Part shown: in pieces, positions 18,989-35,583 of the stretch | Layout of the letters: every line of letters begins with the position of its first letter | Numbering within the stretch: the stretch's first letter is position 1 | NCBI GenBank assembly: GCA_023957835.1 | Contig: JAMLGP010000001.1 | Location: 1,667,575-1,731,574, forward strand | Length of the DNA stretch: 64,000 nt | Direction: 5' to 3' | Source: Homoserinimonas sp. | Lineage (GTDB): Bacteria; Actinomycetota; Actinomycetes; Actinomycetales; Microbacteriaceae | Notes under the pieces: generated by a model | What the model saw: the letters and a program-made list of their open reading frames with translations, nothing else | What the model was told of the DNA's origin: nothing | The model's database searches: none | Made by a program: the position numbers and the translations under genes

Positions 18989-19420
18989 TTAGCAGTCGCC
19001 GTCCACGACACCACCCGCATCGGTGACTTTGAAGTTCTTTGTGCTATCACTTGCCTTTGGCGCCTGAATACAGAAACTGGGCCAAGCGTAGGTTGCAGCG
19101 GCACCAGCGGTGAAGCTGGTTGTGAATTCACTCTTCGTGAAGCCATACTTGCCAAGCGTCGCTACGTCAAGCGTCGGAACTGCTGTCGCGGACGGAATAT
19201 CAGTGCCGTATGCGATGACCGCGATCTTCGCGTTTGCGAGGTCCGTCTTGACCGCCGAGTCCTTGGAGCTGTTCTGAACACCGATGTAAATCGGGATCGC
19301 GATAGCAGCGAGGATTCCGATAATGATAACTACGACCAGGAGCTCGATGAGGGTGAAGCCCTCTTCGCGCTTGAGGCCGGCGCGCCGATCATTCAGCGCC
19401 TTGTTGGCTCGAAGCAACAT
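18989..19420 (-). CDS. pilA: major type IV pilin PilA
   Basis: 143 residues from the ATG at 19420, with AGGA eight bases upstream; the longer open frame has no ribosome site. KREEGFTLIELLVVVIIIGI is a perfect type III signal: cleavage after Gly, Phe at +1, Glu at +5, then the polymerisation helix. Two Cys residues (SFCIQ and the C-terminal DGDC) define a D-loop of about 30 residues closed by a disulfide. The surrounding gene gaps (158 bases before, 134 after, with a hairpin) suggest its own promoter and high expression. Confidence 0.93.
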   Translation of the reverse strand: MLLRANKALNDRRAGLKREEGFTLIELLVVVIIIGILAAIAIPIYIGVQNSSKDSAVKTDLANAKIAVIAYGTDIPSATAVPTLDVATLGKYGFTKSEFTTSFTAGAAATYAWPSFCIQAPKASDSTKNFKVTDAGGVVDGDC

Positions 19421-19577
19421 TTCTATTCCTGTCTTTTGTAAAAGGTTAAGGACAGGGCCCCCAATCGACCCCCAGACCATATTCCCGCAAAACTGCCAAT
19501 TCGCATAATCCCGCAAAGAGGGTACAAGCCGGTTCCACACACCCCCAAAACGGGGGACAAATGTACCGGATTCCGCT

Positions 19578-20810
19578 CTATTTGTTGAGCAAGGTGAAGA
19601 TGTTGAAGATTGGCAGGTAAAGCGCCACGATCATTCCACCGACTACGAGCCCGAGAAAAGCAATCATGAGTGGCTCAATCGACGCGGTCAATTGCTCGGT
19701 CGCCGCGGAGACTTCGTCGTCGTAGAAATCCGCAATCTTTTCAAGCATTTGCTCCATCGCGCCAGCATCTTCGCCGACCGAAATCATCTGAGTCACCATC
19801 GAAGGGAAGACCGGCTTATTGGCAAGCGGCTCCGCAACTGTGCGTCCTTGCCGAACCGACTCGGCAACATCACGAAGCGCATCCTCAATTACCCAGTTTC
19901 CAGAGGTTTCTCCAACAATCTTGAGCGCCTGAAGGATCGGGACTCCGGCGGCCATCATCGCCGCGAAGTTTCGGCTGAATCTGGCAATCGCGATCTTCTT
20001 GAACAGGTTGCCGAATACCGGGATCTTTAGCTTCCAGGGGTCAACCGCCTTGCGAACCCGCTCAGTGTTCTTGTTCTTGTTCCACCAAATCGAGAAGACG
20101 ACCACAATCACAGTCAGGAGCGGCAGCAACCACCACATGATACTGGATAGCCAAACTAGAACCATGGTTGGTAGAGGCAATTCCCCTCCAAACCCTTCGA
20201 ACATCTTCTTGAAGATCGGGACTATGAAGACCAGCATCGCAACTACCGCAAGGATCGCCATGAAGAACACGATCACCGGGTAGGTCATGGCGGATTTGAT
20301 CGTCTGGCGGAGCTTGACTTCATTCTCGAAGTTCTTGGCCACCGACAACAGCGCGTTATCCAGGAATCCACCGGTCTCACCCGCGCGAACGAGGCTGATC
20401 ATGATCGGCGGGAACACTCGTGAGTGGGTTGCCAGAGCATCCGAGAGGGAGGATCCAGACTCAACCTCGCGACTAACTGACGCAAGGATTCTCTTGAGTT
20501 CCTTACTTGCAGTTTGCTCGGTGATGATCGTCAGTGAACGCAGCAAGGACAGCCCAGAAGTGATCATGGTTGACATCTGGCGAGTCATAACCGCGAGGTC
20601 CTTGAGCTTAACCCTATTTCCGATGGCCCCGAGATTGATCTCCATCTGGAGGCCGGTGCCACCGCTCGTCTCCTGAATCGAGGTCGGCGAGATGCCCATC
20701 ATCTTGAGGCGATTGGTCACCGCGCTCTCGGTCGCGGCATCAATCCGTCCTTTGACGACCTTGCCTTCGGCATCCTTACCCTTGTAGGCGTAGGTTGCGG
20801 TGGCTGCCAT
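19578..20810 (-). CDS. pilC: type IV pilus platform protein PilC
   Basis: 410 residues from the ATG at 20810, one base after the pilT stop; the longer frame would overlap pilT. The N-terminus ATATYAYKGKDAEGKVVKGR is the typical PilC/GspF opening. Two GspF domains follow, each with a pair of helices (MTRQMSTMITSGLSLLRSL and the second-repeat counterpart FSRNFAAMMAAGVPILQAL). Three transmembrane helices are seen, near residues 165-185, 215-240 and at the C-terminus. PilC is the membrane rotor that the PilB and PilT ATPases act on. Confidence 0.95.
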   Translation of the reverse strand: MAATATYAYKGKDAEGKVVKGRIDAATESAVTNRLKMMGISPTSIQETSGGTGLQMEINLGAIGNRVKLKDLAVMTRQMSTMITSGLSLLRSLTIITEQTASKELKRILASVSREVESGSSLSDALATHSRVFPPIMISLVRAGETGGFLDNALLSVAKNFENEVKLRQTIKSAMTYPVIVFFMAILAVVAMLVFIVPIFKKMFEGFGGELPLPTMVLVWLSSIMWWLLPLLTVIVVVFSIWWNKNKNTERVRKAVDPWKLKIPVFGNLFKKIAIARFSRNFAAMMAAGVPILQALKIVGETSGNWVIEDALRDVAESVRQGRTVAEPLANKPVFPSMVTQMISVGEDAGAMEQMLEKIADFYDDEVSAATEQLTASIEPLMIAFLGLVVGGMIVALYLPIFNIFTLLNK

Positions 20811-20811
20811 T

Positions 20812-22443
20812 TCAGCGACCCTTTCGGGTGAAGCCTTCGCCGAACTCAGCGGCGGCGGCCGCCATTTGGCTCGCAATGTCGCCCATGCCGGGGTCGGAAC
20901 GGTGAATGAGGTGCCTAAGGGCATCCAGATCGTGCGCCTTCTCGATGGCTGCTGCGTGAGTGATCTTTCCGCGGTCGACGAGTTCCGCCAAGTGCTGGTC
21001 CATCGTGAACATGCCGAGATCGCGGCCGGCCTGAAGGGCGGTCGGAATCTGGTAGGTCTTGCCTTCGCGAATCAGGTTCGAGATGGCCGGAGTCATGACC
21101 ATGACCTCGGTCGCAACCACCCGACCCTTTCCGCTTGCCGACTTGATGAGCGTCTGACATACGACGCCCTGCAGAGTCGCCGCGAGTTGAACGCGAACCT
21201 GGTCCTGCTGATGCGGCGGGAACACGTCAATGACCCGGTCAACCGTCTGCGGAGCATCCTGAGTGTGCAGGGTCGCAAACACCAGGTGACCGGTCTCGGC
21301 TGCGGTCAGGGCGACCTGGATGGTCTCGAGGTCGCGGAGCTCACCGATCAGGATCACATCCGGGTCTTGCCGAAGAACGTGCTTGAGCGCAGAGTTGAAG
21401 CTCGTGGTGTCGCTGCCGACCTCGCGCTGGTTGATGAGCGAACGCTTATTGGCATGCATGAACTCGATCGGGTCCTCGACCGTAACGATGTGGTCGGTGC
21501 GGGTACGGTTCACGAGGTCGATCAGGGCCGCAAGAGTCGTCGACTTGCCGGAACCGGTAGGACCGGTGATGAGAACCAGCCCGCGGGCGAGAGTCGCAAA
21601 GCGCGCGACTGTGTCCGGCACTCCTAGCGCCTCAAGCGGCTTGATCTCGGTCGGGATGAGGCGGAACGCGCCGCCGATAGCGTCGCGCTGGCGGTAGTAG
21701 TTGACCCTGAATCTGGCATTCTCCGAGATCGCGAACCCGAAGTCGAGCTCAAGCTCCTTCTCAAAGCGCGAACGCTGCGACTCGGTAAGCAGACTGAGCA
21801 GCGCGTCGGAAACGCGCTTGCGTCCCCACACCTCTGCGCCCTCAACCGGAGTGAGCGAACCGTCGATCCTGAGCATGGGCGGAGCGTTCGAAGTCACGTG
21901 AAGGTCGGATGCGGTCAGCCGCACTACCTCCTGCAACGCGGCGATCAGGTCCGGATTCGCCTGGGCGTGCGGCGCGTACCCAGTCTCAACCTTGCCGGAA
22001 GGATCGATGTCGGTCAGCAACGTGTCCCTGAACGGTGGCGCCATTTGCGGAAGCCCGGTGGGCGGCGGGAAGTCGGCGACGGACGGAACAGGCTGTGCTC
22101 CTCCGGTTGGAGTTGCGGCAGATTGCGCAGGTGCTGCCGGCATCGCGGTCGCACCGGCAGGTGCCATAGGCGGAGGCATCATCGGCAGTGGTCCCGAAGT
22201 GGCCGGAGCTGGCGGTGGCGGCGCGACCTGAAGCGGAGTCTCGGCCGGAGCGGCAGGCATTGCCGCCGGGGCCGGAGCCGCGACTACCGGTACACCGGGC
22301 GCGGGCGCGCTTTCATAGCCTGCAGGGACGGCTGCGGGGGCGGGAGCAGGGGCAGGAGCGGCCTTTGCCCCGGAGACCTGCTTGCCAATTGGGAAGCCTT
22401 CACCATCTCCGAGAACCGGAATCTCGTGTACTTGCTTACTCAT
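20812..22443 (-). CDS. pilT: retraction ATPase PilT with a long Pro/Ala-rich N-terminal extension
   Basis: 543 residues against the usual 340-380. The ATPase part (from about residue 160) has LTASDLHV, Walker A GPTGSGKST at 294-302, the Asp box TVEDPIEF, Walker B DPDVILIGELRD and the His box ATLHTQDA. Residues ~25-160 are low-complexity Ala/Pro/Val (PAPAPAPAAVP, PPMMPPP-like runs) and should be disordered. PilT powers pilus depolymerisation, so these pili are probably retractable and could support twitching or DNA uptake. It lies 27 bases downstream of pilB. Confidence 0.93.
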   Translation of the reverse strand: MSKQVHEIPVLGDGEGFPIGKQVSGAKAAPAPAPAPAAVPAGYESAPAPGVPVVAAPAPAAMPAAPAETPLQVAPPPPAPATSGPLPMMPPPMAPAGATAMPAAPAQSAATPTGGAQPVPSVADFPPPTGLPQMAPPFRDTLLTDIDPSGKVETGYAPHAQANPDLIAALQEVVRLTASDLHVTSNAPPMLRIDGSLTPVEGAEVWGRKRVSDALLSLLTESQRSRFEKELELDFGFAISENARFRVNYYRQRDAIGGAFRLIPTEIKPLEALGVPDTVARFATLARGLVLITGPTGSGKSTTLAALIDLVNRTRTDHIVTVEDPIEFMHANKRSLINQREVGSDTTSFNSALKHVLRQDPDVILIGELRDLETIQVALTAAETGHLVFATLHTQDAPQTVDRVIDVFPPHQQDQVRVQLAATLQGVVCQTLIKSASGKGRVVATEVMVMTPAISNLIREGKTYQIPTALQAGRDLGMFTMDQHLAELVDRGKITHAAAIEKAHDLDALRHLIHRSDPGMGDIASQMAAAAAEFGEGFTRKGR

Positions 22444-22470
22444 TAGGATCCCCCCAGAACCTATTCGGAC

Positions 22471-24141
22471 TCAGGCAACAACCCTGAGTATTTCCTCAAG
22501 TGAAGTCAACCCCATTTGAACTTTGCGCCATCCGTCCGCTCGCAACGGTAACATCCCCTGCGATTGGGCGGTTCGAGAAATCTCGGCGGCTGCTGCGCGC
22601 TCAACCGCGAGTCTCTCGATCTCTTCGGTAACCGTCATTACTTCGTGAACTGCGATTCGACCACGATAACCGGTGCCAGAACAGGTCTGGCAGCCGACTG
22701 GCCGGAACAGAGTCGGAATCGGCTGAGTCGGCTCGAACCCGACGCGCATAGACATGAGTTCCGCCGATGAAGGCTGGTAGGCCTCCTTGCAGCGATCGCA
22801 AAGCCTGCGGGCAAGTCGCTGAGCCACAACGCAATCGAGGGCGGAGCCGACGAGGAACGGTTCGATCTCCATTTCGGTGAGTCGCGTAACGGCGCTCGGT
22901 GCGTCGTTGGTGTGCAAAGTTGAAAGAACAAGGTGGCCGGTGAGTGCGGCTTCAACTGCAATCTGCGCCGTCTCGTGGTCACGAATCTCACCAATGAGCA
23001 CAACGTCGGGGTCAGATCGAAGGATGCTGCGCAAAGCACTCGCAAAGGTCAAGCCCGCCTTCGGGTTGACCTGCACCTGGTTGATCCCCGGCATGCGATA
23101 TTCGACCGGGTCCTCAACTGTGATGACGTTGATCTCCGGCCTGGCGATTGCGTGCAGGGTCGTGTACAGAGTCGTCGACTTTCCAGAACCGGTCGGTCCG
23201 GTGACTAGGATCATGCCGTACGGCTTTGTGTACGAAGTCCGGAATGCTTCCAGGTTCTCATCGAGCATGGCAAGGTCGTTGATCGACATTGACGATTCTG
23301 CGTTGTCGAGAATACGCATAACGACCTTCTCGCCCCACACGGTGGGTAGCGTCGCAACACGAAGGTCGATCTTGCGGCCGCCGTGGCTAACCGACATTCG
23401 ACCGTCCTGAGGCTTGCGCCGTTCTGCGATGTCAATGTCGCTCATGATTTTGAGCCGCGAGATAACGCCGTTTTGAATCGCCTTTGGAGCTTCCTGCATC
23501 TCGTGCAGCACGCCGTCAATGCGGTAGCGGACGTTGAAGTGACGCTCGGCCGGCTCGATGTGGATGTCGGAAGCGCGGTCCTGAATCGCCTGGCTGATCA
23601 GCAGATTGACGAATCGCACAATCGGCGCGTCATCCTGCTGGGGCTCGTTCTGGCCGGCAAGGGCGACCTCCGCGCCGGAACTCTCCTGCTCGAGCTCGGT
23701 GGTAAGGTCGCTCAACTCGCCGTCTGCGCGGTGGAAACGGTCGATCGCACTGAGCAGGTCGTTGCGCTCGGCAACAACCAGATGAATTTGCATTCTCGTC
23801 GCCGCTCGCACGTCGTCAATGGCGAAGACATTGCCCGGGTCTACCATGGCAAGGGTTAGGGAGTCCTCGTTCATGGCAATAGGCAATACTTCATGACGAC
23901 GGCACAGTGACGCTGCAACCATCGAAACTGCAGTGCGATCGACCGGGTATTCAAGCAGCTCGACAAATGGGAGCCCCATTTGAGCTGCACGTGCGGACGC
24001 GACCTGAGCCTCGGTAAGAACGCCTTCCTCAACGAGTTTTCGGACGGACATTTCTTCTTCGCCCCAGCCGCCTGGCATGCTGTCGAGAGCCTCGATCGGC
24101 ATGACCCCACGAAGGATCAGAATTTCGGTCAATGAAGCCAC
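22471..24141 (-). CDS. pilB: pilus extension ATPase PilB
   Basis: 556 residues from a GTG start preceded by AGGGGGGAG. An N-terminal MshEN/GspE-N-like domain (residues ~30-130, LVEEGVLTEAQVASARAAQM and MVDPGNVFAIDDV) precedes the AAA-like ATPase with Walker A GPTGSGKS at 315-322, the Asp box EDPVEY, and Walker B DPDVVLIGEIRD at 378-389. The zinc motif with two Cys pairs (CDRC and CQTC) that marks PilB/GspE, not PilT, is near residues 448-490. It is the first pilus gene, 141 bases after rpoC, with no strong terminator between them. Confidence 0.95.
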   Translation of the reverse strand: MASLTEILILRGVMPIEALDSMPGGWGEEEMSVRKLVEEGVLTEAQVASARAAQMGLPFVELLEYPVDRTAVSMVAASLCRRHEVLPIAMNEDSLTLAMVDPGNVFAIDDVRAATRMQIHLVVAERNDLLSAIDRFHRADGELSDLTTELEQESSGAEVALAGQNEPQQDDAPIVRFVNLLISQAIQDRASDIHIEPAERHFNVRYRIDGVLHEMQEAPKAIQNGVISRLKIMSDIDIAERRKPQDGRMSVSHGGRKIDLRVATLPTVWGEKVVMRILDNAESSMSINDLAMLDENLEAFRTSYTKPYGMILVTGPTGSGKSTTLYTTLHAIARPEINVITVEDPVEYRMPGINQVQVNPKAGLTFASALRSILRSDPDVVLIGEIRDHETAQIAVEAALTGHLVLSTLHTNDAPSAVTRLTEMEIEPFLVGSALDCVVAQRLARRLCDRCKEAYQPSSAELMSMRVGFEPTQPIPTLFRPVGCQTCSGTGYRGRIAVHEVMTVTEEIERLAVERAAAAEISRTAQSQGMLPLRADGWRKVQMGLTSLEEILRVVA

Positions 24142-24282
24142 GGAACTCCCCCCTAAAGTTGTTCCAACCTCGGTGCCCCGACTCGGGTCGTCGGAAATTA
24201 CAACACCGAAGGTTTAATCTAACCCCTCGGCGTGTCTTACCGCTACTCTCCCGAACTGGGGGTATACCCGAATTCCACCCTG

Positions 24283-28161
<3,879 letters not shown>

Positions 28162-28208
28162 TTTCTCTCCTAGTGCCTTGTTGCCGTTGAATTCTCTGTC
28201 GCCCCGGT

Positions 28209-31736
<3,528 letters not shown>

Positions 31737-31943
31737 CGATCTATGGCAGTTTGCGTTGGGTGGTGGACTTTTCCGCTATCCAGAAACTCAAAGGGTCACG
31801 CGCGAAATTGTTAGTTTCGGGCATGCGCAGCCGACCGCAATATGAAGGCACAGATTATCTGGAAGCGCAAAGAACAACTATAGGACGATTTCGCGACTTT
31901 GTCCAGAAGTTTCTTGACCGGGATTCGGTTCTGGGGTATAAGC

Positions 31944-32951
31944 CTAGCCGGTCGCCCTGTTTGCGTTTTTGAAGGCCATGGCGGCGAGCGCCTCCCAGAT
32001 GAGCCCGTGTGCGTTGTTGATCGTCAGATCGGCGTGATCGTAGGCCGGCGCAACCTCCATGACATCCATCGCAACTACCGGGGTGTCGAGCACGATCTGG
32101 CGGACGATTCGCAGCAGATCGATCGGCGCGAAGCCGCCGGGCGCGGGGGTGCCGGTTGCCGGCGCAAAACCCGGGTCCAGTACATCTATATCTATAGAGA
32201 GGTAGATGACTTCCGGACCGTCGAGGGCTTCTGCGATCACATCTTTCATGACGGCCTTCGCTCCGCGCTCCCAGATTTCCTGCATCGGATGATGCCTAAG
32301 GCCGTTCTCCCGCATCCACTTCTGGTCTTCCTCGCCCGGCCAGTAGCCGCGAAGCCCGACCTGAATGAAGTTCTTGCCGGGGATCGCACCGGACTCGATG
32401 AGCCTGCGCATGGGAGAGCCGTGGCTCGCGAGGTTTCCGTCGATGTGCTCAGCGGTGTCGGCGTGGGCGTCGAAGTGGATCATTCCGACTTTTCCGAAGC
32501 CGTGATGCTCTGCGACCGCGGTCGCTGCCGGCCAGGTGATCGAGTGATCGCCGCCGAGAATAATAGGAACGATTCCGCGACTTGCGACTTCCCAGACTCG
32601 ATCGTGGATGGCCTTCTTCGACGGTTCCCACATGCCGTGGCTCATGATCGCGTCGCCGTAGTCGATCACCTCGAGGTGGTCGAACATTTCAACCTTGAGA
32701 TCGAGGTGGTAGGTGCCGGGGTCGTAGGCGTCGGCTCGCATTGCGCGCGGTCCGAAGCGGGCACCGGGCCGGTTGGTCGTGTTGTCGTCCCAGGGTGCGC
32801 CGACTATTGCGACATCGGGCTGCCACTCGTCGAGCTGCTCCGGTTCGGTCAGGAGCGGACGCATGCCGAAAGTGGCCGGCCCCTGAAAGGATGAGGCCTC
32901 AAGCTGGGCGCGCATTCCGGGCGGGAGGTCGCGCTTTGGTGCGTTGGTCAT
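31944..32951 (-). CDS. speB: agmatinase / ureohydrolase family enzyme
   Basis: 335 residues. Ureohydrolases split a guanidino group to give urea; agmatinase makes putrescine from agmatine. The dinuclear Mn ligands are present: GGDHSITWP, the paired HFDAHADT, and SIDIDVLDP. The GTPAPGG loop typical of agmatinases and guanidino-acid hydrolases follows. The exact substrate is not certain; the family includes guanidinobutyrase and others. It lies downstream of rpoB's promoter region on the same strand. An amidinotransferase/dimethylargininase fragment at the right edge of the window acts on related guanidino compounds, but the two are 30 kb apart. Confidence 0.88.
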   Translation of the reverse strand: MTNAPKRDLPPGMRAQLEASSFQGPATFGMRPLLTEPEQLDEWQPDVAIVGAPWDDNTTNRPGARFGPRAMRADAYDPGTYHLDLKVEMFDHLEVIDYGDAIMSHGMWEPSKKAIHDRVWEVASRGIVPIILGGDHSITWPAATAVAEHHGFGKVGMIHFDAHADTAEHIDGNLASHGSPMRRLIESGAIPGKNFIQVGLRGYWPGEEDQKWMRENGLRHHPMQEIWERGAKAVMKDVIAEALDGPEVIYLSIDIDVLDPGFAPATGTPAPGGFAPIDLLRIVRQIVLDTPVVAMDVMEVAPAYDHADLTINNAHGLIWEALAAMAFKNANRATG

Positions 32952-33027
32952 GCCTTCGAGATTACTCGCGAGCGGTGGGGTGGGACCGGTGGTTCTTCAG
33001 GCCGGTTCTGGGAAGTTTCGACTCAGG

Positions 33028-33273
33028 CTAGTCGCGGTCGATGCCGAACTCGCGGCGCATTAGTGCCTGTACATCCCGATCGAGCCCGTCAAGCCGAGTG
33101 TTCATGCTTTCAAACCTGGTGTTTATGCCGTCAAACTTCGCGTTCATCTCGTTTCGCAGCCCGCCGATCTCCGCCCGGACTACTCGAACGAACAGAGTGG
33201 ACACGATCGTAAGCATGCCGAAGAAAGCGGCCGCGAAGACTCCGATCAGGGTCCACACTTGCGGTTCGGTCAC
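33028..33273 (-). CDS. small membrane-anchored coiled-coil protein
   Basis: A much longer frame runs upstream, but that part is antisense to the spermidine-synthase-like gene and has no protein character. The GTG at 33273 with GAGAGG upstream gives 81 residues: a transmembrane helix (WTLIGVFAAAFFGMLTIVST, residues ~6-30) followed by a heptad-like segment with the repeated pattern MNAKFDGINTRFESMNTRLD, ending in RREFGIDRD. Similar short proteins are common in actinobacteria and have no known function. The repeat suggests oligomerisation. Confidence 0.65.
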   Translation of the reverse strand: MTEPQVWTLIGVFAAAFFGMLTIVSTLFVRVVRAEIGGLRNEMNAKFDGINTRFESMNTRLDGLDRDVQALMRREFGIDRD

Positions 33274-33456
33274 GCTCAGCACCTCTCTATTGTCGCGCAG
33301 GCGAGTCAACAATGAGAACCATCGATGCACAGGTTTCGAGTCGGCTTCGAATCTGTGGACGAATCCGCCTCGCCATGCTGTGTGCAGGAGCCCGGTAAAG
33401 ACTTCCGGTGCGAAACACCCGGTGCGCCATCGGGCGACTTGTGCCAGTGTCGGTTT

Positions 33457-34305
33457 ATGCAGCAGTACCCAACTGTCGTGCTCGGGCTCAGCGGCCACCG
33501 CGCGGTGATCGAACCCGACCGCTGGGTACCCGGTGCTTTCACTCTCGTGGTTGATGGAACTCCGCAATCGCACGTCAACCTCGTCGACCCGACCGAACTG
33601 TTTTTCGAATACATCCGGCGAATGGGCTGCGCGATCAATCTGGTCGCATCCCCCGGCGCGCCCATCTCCGTGCTGCACCTGGGAGCCGGCGCGCTCACCC
33701 TTCCGCGTTATATCGAGTCGACCAGACCCGGCTCGACCCAGATCGTGGTGGAGCTTGAGCGGGACCTCGTCGAGTTCGTGCGCAGGGAGCTGCCGTGGAC
33801 TGAGGGGCTCGCGGACATCCGGATCAACGATGCCCGGCAGGCGATCACCGAGTTGGCAGCAGAGGGCAGCAAGTTCGACCTCGTGATCGTGGATGTCTAC
33901 TCCGGTTCCCGAATCCCAGCGCACGTCACGAGCACCCCGTTCTACAATCTCGTCGCGGGGCTGTTGAATCCCGGAGGCGCCGTGCTCGTGAACGCCTCGG
34001 ATGGCCCGCCTCTCAACTTCGCCCGCAGCCAGGCCGCGACGATGCGCGGCGTCTTCGCCGACCTGATCGTCACCGGTGAGGAGGGAGTGATCCTCGGCCG
34101 CCGCTACGGAAACATCGTGCTCATCGCCTCGCCCCGCGACTTCGACGGCGAGTGGGTTTCGCGGCTGAACGCGACCGGCCCGCACCCCGCGAAAGTGCTC
34201 ACCGGCGCGGAACTGGAAACCTGGATCGCAGACGCGACACCGGTGAGCGACGAGTCGGCTGTGCCATCACCGCCGCCAACTCCGAATTTGTTTAGATTCC
34301 GTTGA
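33457..34305 (+). CDS. spermidine-synthase-like methyltransferase-fold protein
   Basis: 282 residues from the ATG at 33457; the frame is open upstream but the conserved part starts at MQQYPTVVLGLSGHRAVIEP. The order VDGTPQSHVNLVDPTELFFE, VLHLGAGALTLPRYIE (nucleotide-binding Gly motif), IVVELERDLVEFVR and FDLVIVDVYSG matches the PABS-type domain of spermidine synthases. Many actinobacterial members lack demonstrated aminopropyl transfer, so polyamine synthesis is not assured. The nearby agmatinase-family gene is a weak contextual hint. No strong ribosome site precedes the chosen start. Confidence 0.75.
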   Translation: MQQYPTVVLGLSGHRAVIEPDRWVPGAFTLVVDGTPQSHVNLVDPTELFFEYIRRMGCAINLVASPGAPISVLHLGAGALTLPRYIESTRPGSTQIVVELERDLVEFVRRELPWTEGLADIRINDARQAITELAAEGSKFDLVIVDVYSGSRIPAHVTSTPFYNLVAGLLNPGGAVLVNASDGPPLNFARSQAATMRGVFADLIVTGEEGVILGRRYGNIVLIASPRDFDGEWVSRLNATGPHPAKVLTGAELETWIADATPVSDESAVPSPPPTPNLFRFR

Positions 34306-34332
34306 AAGCCCCAACCTGCGAAACTTGAAAAG

Positions 34333-35475
34333 GTGAAGTCGCGATTGGTGGCGGGACTGGCGATGCTGACGGTGCTCGCCCTTGCCGGATGCGCGGGAGG
34401 TGAGCCGGGCATCCCCAGTTCGAGCCCGAGTGCGAGTGCGACGCCGCAGCCTTCGGCCACTACCGAGCCAGCCGCGCCGGAGCCGCAGGGGGTCACACCG
34501 GTCGGCACCCCGACATCCGTCCTGACCGGACTCTCGGCACCATGGTCGGTGGTTCGACTCGATTCGGGAACCATTCTGATTAGTCTTCGCGATGCCGGAC
34601 AGGTGATCGAATACTCGAACGGAGTCTCGAGGATCGTCGCCAAGATCACCGGCTCGGTGCACAGCGGCGAAGGCGGACTGCTGGGCCTTGCAACCCTGGA
34701 AGACGCGGGCGGCCTCTGGCTTTATGCCTACTACACCTCGGCTAGTGACAACCGAATCGTGCGGGCGCGACTGCTCGGCGGACCTGGCAGTTACAGACTC
34801 GGGCAAGAGCAGAACGTGCTCACCGGGCTTGCAAAGGCCGGAAATCACAATGGCGGCCGGATCGCATTCGGGCCAGACGGCAAGCTCTATGCGACGGTCG
34901 GCGACGCGGGCGAGCCGGACCGATCGCAATCGATGGATTCGCTCAATGGCAAGATTCTGCGGATGAACCCGGACGGGTCGGTTCCAAGCGATAACCCCTT
35001 CCCCGGTTCGCTCATCTACACGCTCGGCCATCGCAACCCGCAGGGGCTCGCGTGGGATTCAAGCGGACAGCTTTGGGCATCCGAATTCGGGCAGAACACC
35101 TGGGACGAGTTCAATCGAATCGTGGCCGGGAGCAACTACGGCTGGCCGACTGTCGAGGGCAAGGGCGGCAAGGCGGGCTTCGTCGATCCGGTGCTGCAGT
35201 GGAGCACTGACGTGGCAAGCCCGAGCGGCCTGGTCTGGATCGACGGCACGTTCTTCATGGCCGCCCTCGGCGGCAGGCGGCTCTGGGTGATCCAGTCCGA
35301 CCCGATCTCGGCGACTGAGTGGTTCGCAGGCGAATATGGCAGGCTGCGGGATGCCGTTGCCGGTCCCGATGGCACGCTCTGGCTGCTGACCAACAACACC
35401 GACGGCCGCGGCTCGCCCAAGGCGGGAGACGACCGGCTGCTGCAGGTGCGGCTCGAACCGCTGCGGGAAGGCTGA
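34333..35475 (+). CDS. PQQ-dependent sugar dehydrogenase-like lipoprotein
   Basis: 380 residues from a GTG. LVAGLAMLTVLALAGCAGG is a lipoprotein signal with lipobox LAGC, followed by a Ser/Pro/Thr/Ala linker to about residue 55. The six-bladed propeller of soluble aldose/sorbosone dehydrogenases is seen in LSAPWSVVRLDSGTILIS, EGGLLGLA, the catalytic-His region GNHNGGRIAFGPDGKLYA, GDAGEPDRSQ, and GHRNPQGLAWD. The likely role is oxidation of an aldose at the outer face of the membrane using PQQ. Whether the organism makes PQQ cannot be judged here. Confidence 0.85.
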   Translation: MKSRLVAGLAMLTVLALAGCAGGEPGIPSSSPSASATPQPSATTEPAAPEPQGVTPVGTPTSVLTGLSAPWSVVRLDSGTILISLRDAGQVIEYSNGVSRIVAKITGSVHSGEGGLLGLATLEDAGGLWLYAYYTSASDNRIVRARLLGGPGSYRLGQEQNVLTGLAKAGNHNGGRIAFGPDGKLYATVGDAGEPDRSQSMDSLNGKILRMNPDGSVPSDNPFPGSLIYTLGHRNPQGLAWDSSGQLWASEFGQNTWDEFNRIVAGSNYGWPTVEGKGGKAGFVDPVLQWSTDVASPSGLVWIDGTFFMAALGGRRLWVIQSDPISATEWFAGEYGRLRDAVAGPDGTLWLLTNNTDGRGSPKAGDDRLLQVRLEPLREG

Positions 35476-35583
35476 GTCGGTGCCGGGGCCCGCTCGGTCT
35501 GGAGGGCTGAGTCGGTACTGGAAAGCGGCACCGCGGCGGGCTCGCTAAGCGGGTTTGACGGCGGCCGGCGTTATGGTCGATTC

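Noticed and set aside
24260..24269. Perfect palindrome GGGTATACCC after rpoC
   Set aside because: Ten bases only, no stem loop, no T run and no second copy; too little evidence for an operator or terminator.
33274..34185. Long minus-strand open frame upstream of the small coiled-coil gene
   Set aside because: It lies antisense to the spermidine-synthase-like gene and its translation is Arg/His/Asp-rich without protein character; only the last 81 codons look real.
35470..35516. 12-base direct repeat GGCTGAGTCGGT at 35470 and 35505
   Set aside because: Covers the end of the sugar-dehydrogenase gene; probably a small local duplication with no other support for an att site or element.
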